From positions 62,001-126,000 of the forward strand of contig NZ_JBFANZ010000015.1 in assembly GCF_040659735.1 (NCBI RefSeq): a DNA stretch of 64,000 nt. Direction: 5' to 3'. The number at the start of each line of letters is the position of its first letter. Positions within the stretch are counted from its first letter, which is position 1. The position numbers and the translations under genes were made by a program. Shown in pieces: positions 35,525-42,283 of this stretch. The notes under the pieces are model-generated. The model saw only the letters and a program-made list of their open reading frames with translations. It searched no databases and had not been told where the DNA came from. This stretch comes from Micromonospora_I sp040659735 (GTDB lineage: Bacteria > Actinomycetota > Actinomycetes > Mycobacteriales > Micromonosporaceae).

Positions 35525-36309
35525 ACCGGCACGGCCCGGCGTCGCGGGCGGGCGAGCGTGACGGCCAGTGGCAGGGCGACCAGCGCCATGGCCAGCCCGC
35601 CCCAGACCGCCGAGGCGGGCAGGTCGAGGAAGACGGCGTGCGCCAGCACGCTCGAGGCGTACGTCCAGAGGTAGAGGGCGTACATCGGCTGATCCGCGTC
35701 GGCGGGCCGCGGGGCGGCTCCGCCGACCAGCCCGAGCAGCCCCATCATCGCCACCGCGACGACCAGCCAGCCGAGGTAGTTGCCGACCGGGATGCCGGGT
35801 ACGCCGGGCAGCGCCGGGGTCGGGTCGTGCCACGTCCAGTAGCCCGCCGAGACCATCTGCGGATCGAGGAACACGTCCCAGGTCGCCAGCCCCACCCCGG
35901 CCACGATGATCCGGGCGGCGGGCGAGCGGGTCAGGCGCAGCGCCGCGAGCCACCCCGGCCAGGCCATCCAGGTCCAGGCCAGGGGGATGACCAGCGGCAC
36001 CCCGAGCAGCTTCGGGCCCAGACCGCCGGAGTAGTCGTAGTCGCCGAACGGCACGCCGGTGGCGACCCCGACCGCTTCGACGGCCAGGCCGCCCCCGGTG
36101 GTGACCAGCACGAGCGCGACGGCGGTGCGCGGGCCCCGGGTGAGCAGCGCGTGGGTCACCGACAGCAGATAGCCGAGCACCACGGTGACGACGGTGAGCC
36201 GGGCCCGGGCGGCGCCGCCGGTCAGTGGGTAGGCGATCTGCGCCAGCACCAGACAGGCCAGCATCGCCCAGGCGGTCGGCAGCGCCCGGGACGGTCGGCG
36301 GCGGATCAT
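35521..36309 (-). CDS. cruF: Carotenoid 1,2-hydratase-like protein (CruF family)
   Basis: A 262-residue membrane protein with about seven helices. GGLAVEAVGVATGVPFGDYD, YSGGLGPKLLGVPLVIPLAW and VGLATWDVFLDPQMVSAGYW are the CruF/DUF422 landmarks (conserved E, DYxY, DP and W). The family hydrates the 1,2 double bond of acyclic carotenoid ends. The ATG overlaps the GNAT stop (ATGA) and the stop overlaps the glycosyltransferase start, so all three are strictly coupled. Confidence 0.88.
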   Translation of the reverse strand: MIRRRPSRALPTAWAMLACLVLAQIAYPLTGGAARARLTVVTVVLGYLLSVTHALLTRGPRTAVALVLVTTGGGLAVEAVGVATGVPFGDYDYSGGLGPKLLGVPLVIPLAWTWMAWPGWLAALRLTRSPAARIIVAGVGLATWDVFLDPQMVSAGYWTWHDPTPALPGVPGIPVGNYLGWLVVAVAMMGLLGLVGGAAPRPADADQPMYALYLWTYASSVLAHAVFLDLPASAVWGGLAMALVALPLAVTLARPRRRAVPV

Positions 36310-36857
36310 TGCCCGGGCGGCGGCAGCGGCAGGTCCCGTCCGAGGACCGCGAAGGGCCGCTCGTCGCCGGGGAAGCGGAAGTCGCGCAGGACGTCGACGA
36401 AGCCGTACCGCCGGTAGAGCCGCCAGGCCCGCGAGGTCTGCTCGTCGGTCTCGGGTGTGGAGAGCAGCGTCGTCGTGCCGGTCGCCATGGTCAGCAGCGC
36501 CCGCAGCTGCCGGTCGCCCAGCCCGTGCCCCTGCGCGGCGGGCCGTACGTGCAGCTCCACCACCTCGAAGCAGTCGGTCAGCCATCTCCGGCGGGTCGCC
36601 TCATCCAGCGGGCCGCGCACCTGGTCGTGCCACCACTGCCCCGCCGCGGAGGTGTATCCGTAGCCGAAGCCCGCGAGCTGTCCCTCGGTGGTCAGCGTCG
36701 CGACCGCCCGGAAACCGGGGCGACGCGCGTGGGTCGCGATGTAGCCCCGCCGCGACTCCAGCAGCTCGGCGCGGTAACCCATCGCCTCGCCGTAGACGGT
36801 GACCACGTCATCCAACCGCCGGACGAGATCATCCGGCTGCCACGGCACCAACCTCAT
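36306..36857 (-). CDS. GNAT family N-acetyltransferase within the carotenoid operon
   Basis: A 183-residue protein. Motif A is VELHVRPAAQGHGLGDRQLR (QGHGLG as acetyl-CoA loop), and AWRLYRRYGFVDVLRDFRFP is the terminal GNAT strand-helix. It overlaps both neighbours by 4 nt. Its carotenoid-linked position is conserved within the operon here but its substrate is unknown. It might be a passenger or might acylate a sugar or amine. Confidence 0.85.
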   Translation of the reverse strand: MRLVPWQPDDLVRRLDDVVTVYGEAMGYRAELLESRRGYIATHARRPGFRAVATLTTEGQLAGFGYGYTSAAGQWWHDQVRGPLDEATRRRWLTDCFEVVELHVRPAAQGHGLGDRQLRALLTMATGTTTLLSTPETDEQTSRAWRLYRRYGFVDVLRDFRFPGDERPFAVLGRDLPLPPPGQ

Positions 36858-37591
36858 GCGTGCCCGCTCCTCACGTTCGCCTCACCGTCGTCCCCCACCC
36901 AACCGAGCACTGCCCGGTCCCCGGCGACGTCACGCACCTCGAAGCGCGCGAACAGCTCCTCCGCGTACCACCGCTCCGTCGGCGTACGCGCGATCGCCGC
37001 CCGGTGCTCCGGGTGACGGTACGCGAACCGCACCAGGTCCGACGCGTTGCGCCACACGCTCACTGTGCCCTGCCATCCGATCGGGGCCTCGCCGACGCCG
37101 AACCGGGCGAGCAGTCCCGGCGCGCTCCGCAGCGCCGCCGCGACCGGCGGGACCGCGCGCCAGAACGTCGGCGCCCGCCGCGCCCGGAGCCGGGCCCGGG
37201 TCAACGCCAGCACCGGTCGGTCGCTCCGCCCGCCGTCCGGCTGACCGAAGGGTTCGATCCCCGACCACCGGCCACGGCTGGCCAGCGGGCGCAGGTCGAG
37301 ACGCGCTCCGGCGGTGGCGATGCGCTGCCAGGCCCGGCCGACACCGGTGGCGTCGAAGCGCGCCGCGGCGGCCGGGTCGGCCCACACCACCAGCGCGGCC
37401 CACCGGGTCAGATCCGTGTCGGTCGGCCCGAAGCCGGTGCCGGTGCCCGTGCCGAGAAGCTTGCCGAAGCGGACTCCCGCGGTGCGGCGTAGCCGGCGCG
37501 GGTCGAGCGCCATCCGGGTCAGGGCACGGGGAAGCGCCCGGCGGGGCACCCGCCAGACGTGCAGGGTGACCAGCTCAGATACGTCGCTCAC
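36854..37591 (-). CDS. crtA: Spheroidene monooxygenase-like protein (CrtA family)
   Basis: A 245-residue protein. VTLHVWRVPRRALPRALTRM starts the family fold; VRFGKLLGTGTGTGF, RWAALVVWADPAAAARFD, and GEAPIGWQGTVSVWRNASDL with YRHPEHRAAIARTPTERWYA are the typical CrtA pattern (heme-binding alpha/beta-barrel dimers related to antibiotic monooxygenases). CrtA introduces a 2-keto group into acyclic carotenoids. A GTG start overlaps the YbaK-like stop. Its function in this organism is inferred from family and operon. Confidence 0.85.
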   Translation of the reverse strand: MSDVSELVTLHVWRVPRRALPRALTRMALDPRRLRRTAGVRFGKLLGTGTGTGFGPTDTDLTRWAALVVWADPAAAARFDATGVGRAWQRIATAGARLDLRPLASRGRWSGIEPFGQPDGGRSDRPVLALTRARLRARRAPTFWRAVPPVAAALRSAPGLLARFGVGEAPIGWQGTVSVWRNASDLVRFAYRHPEHRAAIARTPTERWYAEELFARFEVRDVAGDRAVLGWVGDDGEANVRSGHA

Positions 37592-38076
37592 GCCACTGCG
37601 GTCGGCGTGCCGGCGGTGACTCGCAGCAGCTCCGGGTAGGTGGTGGCGAAGATCGACTGAGGTACGCCGCCGGCCGCCCAGATCTCGTCGTACCCGGCGA
37701 GAGCGGTGTCGACCAGGGTGCGCACCGGCTTGGGATGCCCGAGCGGGGCGACCCCGCCGATCGGCTGGCCGGTGTGCTCGCGGACGAACTCGGGGGTGGC
37801 CCGCCTGACGCCGGTCACGCCGAGGGTCGCGGCGACCCGTGCGGTGTCCACCCGGTGCGCGCCGGAGGTGAGCACCAGCAGCGGCTCGCCGTCCGCGTCG
37901 AAGATCAGCGAGTTGGCGATCTGCCCCACCTCGACGTCGAGCGCGGTCGCGGCCGCCGCCGCCGTGTGCACCGCCTCGGGCAGGAGCCGCACCCGGCACG
38001 CCTCGCCGGACCCGTCCCGCGCGCCGGCATTGTCCAGCGCGTCCTGCACCGCCTGCACATTCGGGTGTCGCTGCAT
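37588..38076 (-). CDS. YbaK/EbsC family aminoacyl-tRNA deacylase
   Basis: A 162-residue editing-domain protein. MQRHPNVQAVQDALDNAG is the usual start; VGQIANSLIFDADGEPLLVL carries the substrate Lys/Asn strand, and GQPIGGVAPLGHPKPVRTLV the conserved GGVxPxGH loop. Members hydrolyse misacylated tRNA, such as Cys-tRNA(Pro). Upstream the frame has no stop and continues into the AbiEi-like gene, so a fusion product is possible. Its stop overlaps the CrtA-like gene (GTGA). Confidence 0.88.
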   Translation of the reverse strand: MQRHPNVQAVQDALDNAGARDGSGEACRVRLLPEAVHTAAAAATALDVEVGQIANSLIFDADGEPLLVLTSGAHRVDTARVAATLGVTGVRRATPEFVREHTGQPIGGVAPLGHPKPVRTLVDTALAGYDEIWAAGGVPQSIFATTYPELLRVTAGTPTAVA

Positions 38077-39138
38077 AGTGCCTATCTTGCTCGTGGTGAC
38101 CCCGGGTTGACCAGCGGGTTGCATCGGCGCGCCGCCCTCGCGCGCCCGCCGCGTGATCACGAATGATTCGTGGTGCCCTGACCCCACTGATCGTTCCGGA
38201 TCATCGGGCCGCACCGGACAGTCGGACCCGCAGGGCGTCGCCTGCCCCGTCCAGCCGTTGCGCCGTAGCACCCCGGCGACCTGCGCCGCCACCGCGCACG
38301 CGCGGGTCGTCACGTCCGCCGCGCCGTACCGCAGCACGCTGAGCCCTTCGGCGACCCCGGCATTGTCCCGGTGCAGGTCGCGCCACCGTTGGTCCTCCGG
38401 ATGCGCCGCGCGTCCGTCGACCTCGACGAGCGTGTCGTAGCTTGGGTAGCGCACGTCGTCGTACCACCGGCCACCCCGTCGTGCGCGCCGCCCCTGCCGC
38501 AGCCCGGCGGGCAGTCCGTGTGCGCGTTCCACGTCGTGCATATAGCGCAGCTCCAGTGGCGAATGGCAGCCCTCCTCGACGTCCGAGAGGGTGGCGTTGA
38601 TCTCGGCCCGCCACCGCGCCTTCCTGCGCGCGGTGAGCGCGGTGCGCAGCCGCTGGACGGTGGTCAGCCGGCGGGCCACCGCCCTGGTCAGGTGGGACAG
38701 CGCCTGGTCAAGTGTTCGTGCGGTCTGGGTCAGGTCGAGCACGGTCTGCTCGACGCGCGTCTGCGGCGGCGCCTTGCCGGGGTGGCGGGCCGCGTCGAGG
38801 TGTTTCGAGATGTGTACGACCATCCCCGGTATCCGGCGGACCCGCCGGGCGGCCGGGATGGTGACGTGGATGGCCGGTCGGGGCGCGTCGAGGAGCCCGC
38901 AGAGTTCGGCCGCGGTCTCGTGGCTGAGCACGGCGCCGTCGCCGGCGGTCAGCAGCGCCGCCCAGAGCTGGGCCGAACGCGGTGGTGTGCCGCTGAACGT
39001 CGCGTAGACCCCGGGGAACAGCCGTCGCCAGCGCCCCGAGCGCAGCCGGGCCCGAATCTGCTCCGGGGTGAGGCCGCAGGCGACCGCCTGCTGCCGGGTC
39101 ACCACCCCGCGCTGGTGCCGACAGATCTCCTCGAACAC
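38077..39138 (-). CDS. AbiEi-like antitoxin/DUF559-type protein, reading into ybaK without a stop
   Basis: From the GTG at 39138 the frame encodes about 354 residues before it enters the YbaK-like gene with no stop codon. The N-terminal winged helix (VTRQQAVACGLTPEQIRARL, RRLFPGVYATFSG) is the AbiEi-type antitoxin domain common in actinobacteria. The C-terminal part (YDTLVEVDGRAAHPEDQRW, LSVLRYGAADV) is the DUF559/Vsr-like nuclease-fold segment. Related proteins normally end near the cysteines CGSDC. Here the frame runs on through a hairpin repeat at 38155-38202. No AbiEii toxin is adjacent. Confidence 0.7.
38155..38202. repeat. Degenerate copy of the GATC-ended hairpin element
   Basis: 48 bp from GATCACGAATGATTCG to CGTTCCGGATC. 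It matches the intact hairpin at 39232-39279 at 38 of 48 positions. The two arms are no longer perfectly complementary. It lies where the AbiEi-like gene would be expected to terminate, and the coding frame passes through it. Confidence 0.6.
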
Positions 39139-39231
39139 GCCGCCCAGACTGCTGCCCTCACTCGTACGGCGCCAGAGCCTGTCGACCGGCTGTGGACGAC
39201 ACGCGGGTTGTCCACAGCCGGCGCTCCCGAT

Positions 39232-39279
39232 GATCGCGAATGATCGGTGGGGCCATGACCACACCGATCATTCGCGATC
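39232..39279. terminator. Perfect 18-bp hairpin at the end of the DMT transporter gene
   Basis: GATCGCGAATGATCGGTG (39232-39249) and CACCGATCATTCGCGATC (39262-39279) are perfectly complementary around a 12-nt loop. The hairpin includes the transporter stop codon. It is the intact member of the repeat family whose degraded copy lies on the other side of the AbiEi-like gene. Confidence 0.8.
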
Positions 39280-40264
39280 ACGAAGACACGGTTTGCTGGC
39301 CGGTGGGGGCGATGACGTCGGGGGCGGGTGGGACCGGCGGGGGTGCCCCCGCGACGCGCGCCGTTTCGGCCAGCGCCACGCCGGCCAGCACGAGGGCGCC
39401 GCCGGCGAGCTGGGCGGCGTTGAGCGCCTCGCCGACGCCGAGGGCGAGCCAGGCGACCGCGGCGGCGATCACGGGCTCGACCATGCCGACGATCCCGACG
39501 CTGGTGGCCGGCAGATGCCGCAGCGCCGCGGCCGCCAGGAGGTAGGGCGCGATCGAGCCGAGCACGATCACGTAGCCGCAGAGCGCGATGACCGGGATGC
39601 CGCCGTCCGTACGGGCGGCAAGTGGCTCCCACCCGCCGCTGCCGGCGGTCACCGCCCGGGTGAGTAGCCCGGCCACGGCCGAGGCGCCGAACGCCCAGGT
39701 GGTCAGGGACAGCGTGTCGCGCCGCGTCACGCCGTACGCGCCGAGCACGTAGTAGAAGGCGAGCATGACGGCGGCGCCGAGTCCGGCGAGGACGCCGAGG
39801 CCGTCGAGCTTGAGGTCGCCCCAGATCTCGGCCACGCACGCCAGGCCGGCGAGGCTCAGGGTCAGGCCGGCCCAGAGCCGGGGGCGCACCCGCTGGCGCT
39901 GGCCGAAGCGGGCCCAGAGCGCGACGAGCAGGGGAGCGGTGTATTCGAACAGCAGCGCGATCCCCACCGGCATCCGGGAGATCGCCACGAAGTAGAGCAT
40001 GGGGACGAGGAAGAAGCCGGTCAGGCCGTACGCGACGAGGAGCGGCAGTTCGTGGCGGGAGACCCGGAGCCGGGGGGCGCCGGGACGCAGCGCCACGCTC
40101 AGCAGGAGCAGGCCGGCGAAGGCGCCGGCCGCGCGCAGCAGGGTGAGCTGCGGGGCCTCGATGCCGGCGCGCAGGACCAGTTTCGACACGGTGCCGTTGA
40201 CCGCGAACAGCACGCCCGAGCCGACCACCATCGCCACGCCGAGAGCCGGTCGCCGAGTCGTCAC
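39278..40264 (-). CDS. EamA/DMT family transporter
   Basis: A 328-residue protein with ten predicted membrane helices in two EamA repeats (first: VVGSGVLFAVNGTVSKLVLR; second: GLGAAVMLAFYYVLGAYG). The first repeat contains the typical PVGIALLFEYTAPLLVALWA segment, and the second VGIVGMVEPVIAAAVAWLAL. The closest familiar relatives are RhtA-type amino acid or metabolite exporters, but the substrate is not predictable. ATG start; divergent from the SOS-regulated operon. Confidence 0.9.
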   Translation of the reverse strand: MTTRRPALGVAMVVGSGVLFAVNGTVSKLVLRAGIEAPQLTLLRAAGAFAGLLLLSVALRPGAPRLRVSRHELPLLVAYGLTGFFLVPMLYFVAISRMPVGIALLFEYTAPLLVALWARFGQRQRVRPRLWAGLTLSLAGLACVAEIWGDLKLDGLGVLAGLGAAVMLAFYYVLGAYGVTRRDTLSLTTWAFGASAVAGLLTRAVTAGSGGWEPLAARTDGGIPVIALCGYVIVLGSIAPYLLAAAALRHLPATSVGIVGMVEPVIAAAVAWLALGVGEALNAAQLAGGALVLAGVALAETARVAGAPPPVPPAPDVIAPTGQQTVSS

Positions 40265-40359
40265 GCGGTGAGGCTACCGGGGTACGTGTCACGGGCGGAT
40301 TCTGCCGGGCCCCTTACGCGACGCGGACCTGCGAACTCGCCGCGCGGGACGTTGCTTTT

Positions 40360-40382
40360 TTGTCGGCGGCGGGGTGTACTGT
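40360..40382 (+). promoter_or_regulatory. PafBC-type (RecA-NDp) DNA-damage promoter
   Basis: TTGTCGGCG at 40360-40368, exactly 8 bp, then TACTGT at 40377-40382. The published actinobacterial RecA-NDp/PafBC consensus is TTGTCRGTG-N8-TAnnnT; one base differs. It lies just upstream of a LexA box and ahead of the HEPN-imuA'-imuB-dnaE2 genes. Confidence 0.7.
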
Positions 40383-40393
40383 CTCCAGTAGTT

Positions 40394-40408
40394 AGAACGA
40401 GTGTTCGA
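40394..40408. promoter_or_regulatory. LexA-binding SOS box
   Basis: AGAACGAGTGTTCGA has the actinobacterial LexA core GAAC-N4-GTTC with a matching flank on one side. It lies 12 bp after the -10 of the PafBC-type promoter, overlapping the expected transcription start, so LexA would block that promoter. Confidence 0.85.
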
Positions 40409-40737
40409 TTCACTCGAACGCCCGTGCTAGCTGATCGGGAGCGGCGATTCGCGGCGCGGCTCCCGGCGGTGCGGTTCCGCGGACCGCACAGGGTTCTGGA
40501 CGTTCGCGGGTCCGAGCCCAACAGGCAGGACCGCTGTCCGCCGCCCTCGACCCCCGGGTGGCGGACAGCGGACCCGCCGGCACAGCCGGCCGGGTGGGTG
40601 TGGGGAAGCATCACACCCGGCCGGCCACGCACGGCCGCGTCTTCCTCCGCGGGCGGGCTCTTCGATCCAGGTGTCGGCGGTCGGATTCGACCCGACCGCG
40701 CGACACCCCGAATTGGCGACCCGGAGGAGACAGTCCC
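40409..40737 (+). other. Long untranslated leader with hairpin
   Basis: About 330 nt between the SOS box and the HEPN start, with no convincing gene. It contains a perfect 11-bp stem (CCGGCCGGGTG at 40586-40596 with CACCCGGCCGG at 40614-40624) and a smaller GTGCGG/CCGCAC stem near 40469. It would be transcribed as a structured 5' leader if the promoter at 40360 is used. Confidence 0.5.
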
Positions 40738-41187
40738 ATGCCGACCAGCCCGGCTCAGCCGCCTACGGTGCCGGCCCATGTGCTACCGCACCGCACCCCG
40801 GCCCAGCTGCTCGTCATCGCCCGGCACGGGCTGGCGGAGGCGGCGGTGACGCGCCCCGACGGGCTGCGCTACGCCGCCGCGCACCTGGCCGCTCTGCGCG
40901 CCGCCGCGGCGATGCTCGCCACCCGTGCCCGACCGGCGCCCACCCGGCGCAACCGCGTCACCAATGTCTGGACGCTGCTGCTGATGGTCGCTCCCGAGTT
41001 GGACGAGTGGGCCACCTTCTTCGCGGCCGGCGCGAGCAAGCGGGCCGCCGCCGAGGCGGGCATCCCCCGGGTGGTGAGCGCCCGGGAGGCGGATGACCTG
41101 TTGCGCGCCGCGGAGCAGTTCGTGGCGGTGGTCGAGGTGGCGCTCGGCGTGGCACACCAGCCCGTCCTCGACGGCCTGGCAGCCTGA
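40738..41187 (+). CDS. SAV_6107-type HEPN domain protein
   Basis: A 149-residue, mostly helical protein. The ATG follows GGAGGAGA. LLVIARHGLAEAAVTRPDGL, RYAAAHLAALRAAAAMLATR, RNRVTNVWTLLLMVAPELDE and READDLLRAAEQFVAVVEVA are the helices of the SAV_6107 HEPN family. The RxxxxH RNase motif of toxic HEPN proteins is not evident. It is the first gene after a PafBC-type promoter and LexA box and precedes imuA', so it is likely part of the DNA-damage response. Its molecular role there is unknown. Confidence 0.85.
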   Translation: MPTSPAQPPTVPAHVLPHRTPAQLLVIARHGLAEAAVTRPDGLRYAAAHLAALRAAAAMLATRARPAPTRRNRVTNVWTLLLMVAPELDEWATFFAAGASKRAAAEAGIPRVVSAREADDLLRAAEQFVAVVEVALGVAHQPVLDGLAA

Positions 41188-41500
<313 letters not shown>

Positions 41501-42283
41501 ATGGCGGGCCGGATGGTGGTCGGGGCCACCGCGCTGTCCGCCGTCGCGGCGGGACTGGTCCGACCGGCGAGTGAGCCGGATCCGGCCGGCGCACACCGGG
41601 TGCTGCCGGTGTTGCCCGAGCTGAGTGGGCTGCTGCCCAACCGCGGGCTGCGCCGGGGCAGCACGGTGGCGGTCGCGAGCGGCCGTCCCGCGCGCGGCGG
41701 CGGGAGTTCGCTGGTGCTCGCGTTGCTCGCCGAGGCGTCGCGCTCGGGATCGTGGTGCGCCGTCGTCGGAGTGCCCACCTTCGGCGCGGTCGCCGCCGCC
41801 GACGTGGGCATCGCGCTCGACCGGCTCGCTCTCGTGCCCCATCCGGGGCCCGAATGGGCGACCGTGGTCGCCGCGCTGATCGACGGGGTCGACGTCGTCG
41901 TCGTCGCCGTTCCGCCGGCGCTCACCGCCTCGGTCGCCACCCGGCTGGCGGCGCGGGCCCGGCAGCGCGGCAGCGTGCTGGTCCCGTACGGCCCGTGGGA
42001 GGGCGCCGACGTCACGCTCCAGGTGATGCGGGGCATGTGGGAGGGGCTCGGACAGGGCCGGGGACGGCTGCGCCGACGTGAGGTGACCATCTCCGCACGG
42101 GGTCGGGGAGCGGCGGCCCGCCCCAAAGAGGTCAAGGTCTGGATGCCCGGTGACGGGGCGACCCGCGCCGTCACCGCGACCGGAAGGCCGCCCGCCACGA
42201 CCGGGAGCCCGCTCGTCCCGACCCGCTCCGGGCCGGCGGCGCGCCGCGCCGCGCTCACCCTCGTCGGGCGGTCGGCGTCGTGA
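41501..42283 (+). CDS. imuA: ImuA'-like RecA-fold mutasome protein
   Basis: A 260-residue protein with a degenerate RecA-like core: LPELSGLLPNRGLRRGSTVA, then VASGRPARGGGSSLVLALLA in place of a canonical P-loop (no GKT/S), and VDVVVVAVPPALTASVATRL as a Walker-B-like strand. This matches actinobacterial ImuA', an accessory of translesion synthesis with ImuB and DnaE2. Its stop overlaps the imuB start by 4 nt. It is likely SOS-induced through the promoter at 40360. Confidence 0.85.
   Translation: MAGRMVVGATALSAVAAGLVRPASEPDPAGAHRVLPVLPELSGLLPNRGLRRGSTVAVASGRPARGGGSSLVLALLAEASRSGSWCAVVGVPTFGAVAAADVGIALDRLALVPHPGPEWATVVAALIDGVDVVVVAVPPALTASVATRLAARARQRGSVLVPYGPWEGADVTLQVMRGMWEGLGQGRGRLRRREVTISARGRGAAARPKEVKVWMPGDGATRAVTATGRPPATTGSPLVPTRSGPAARRAALTLVGRSAS

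Noticed and set aside
36306..36857. Idea that the carotenoid-operon GNAT is a carotenoid acyltransferase
   Set aside because: It has a standard acetyl-CoA GNAT fold; known carotenoid acyltransferases are a different, membrane-bound family.
40391..40425. tRNA-like GTTCGATTC sequence near 40403
   Set aside because: It is part of the LexA site and no cloverleaf can be formed around it.
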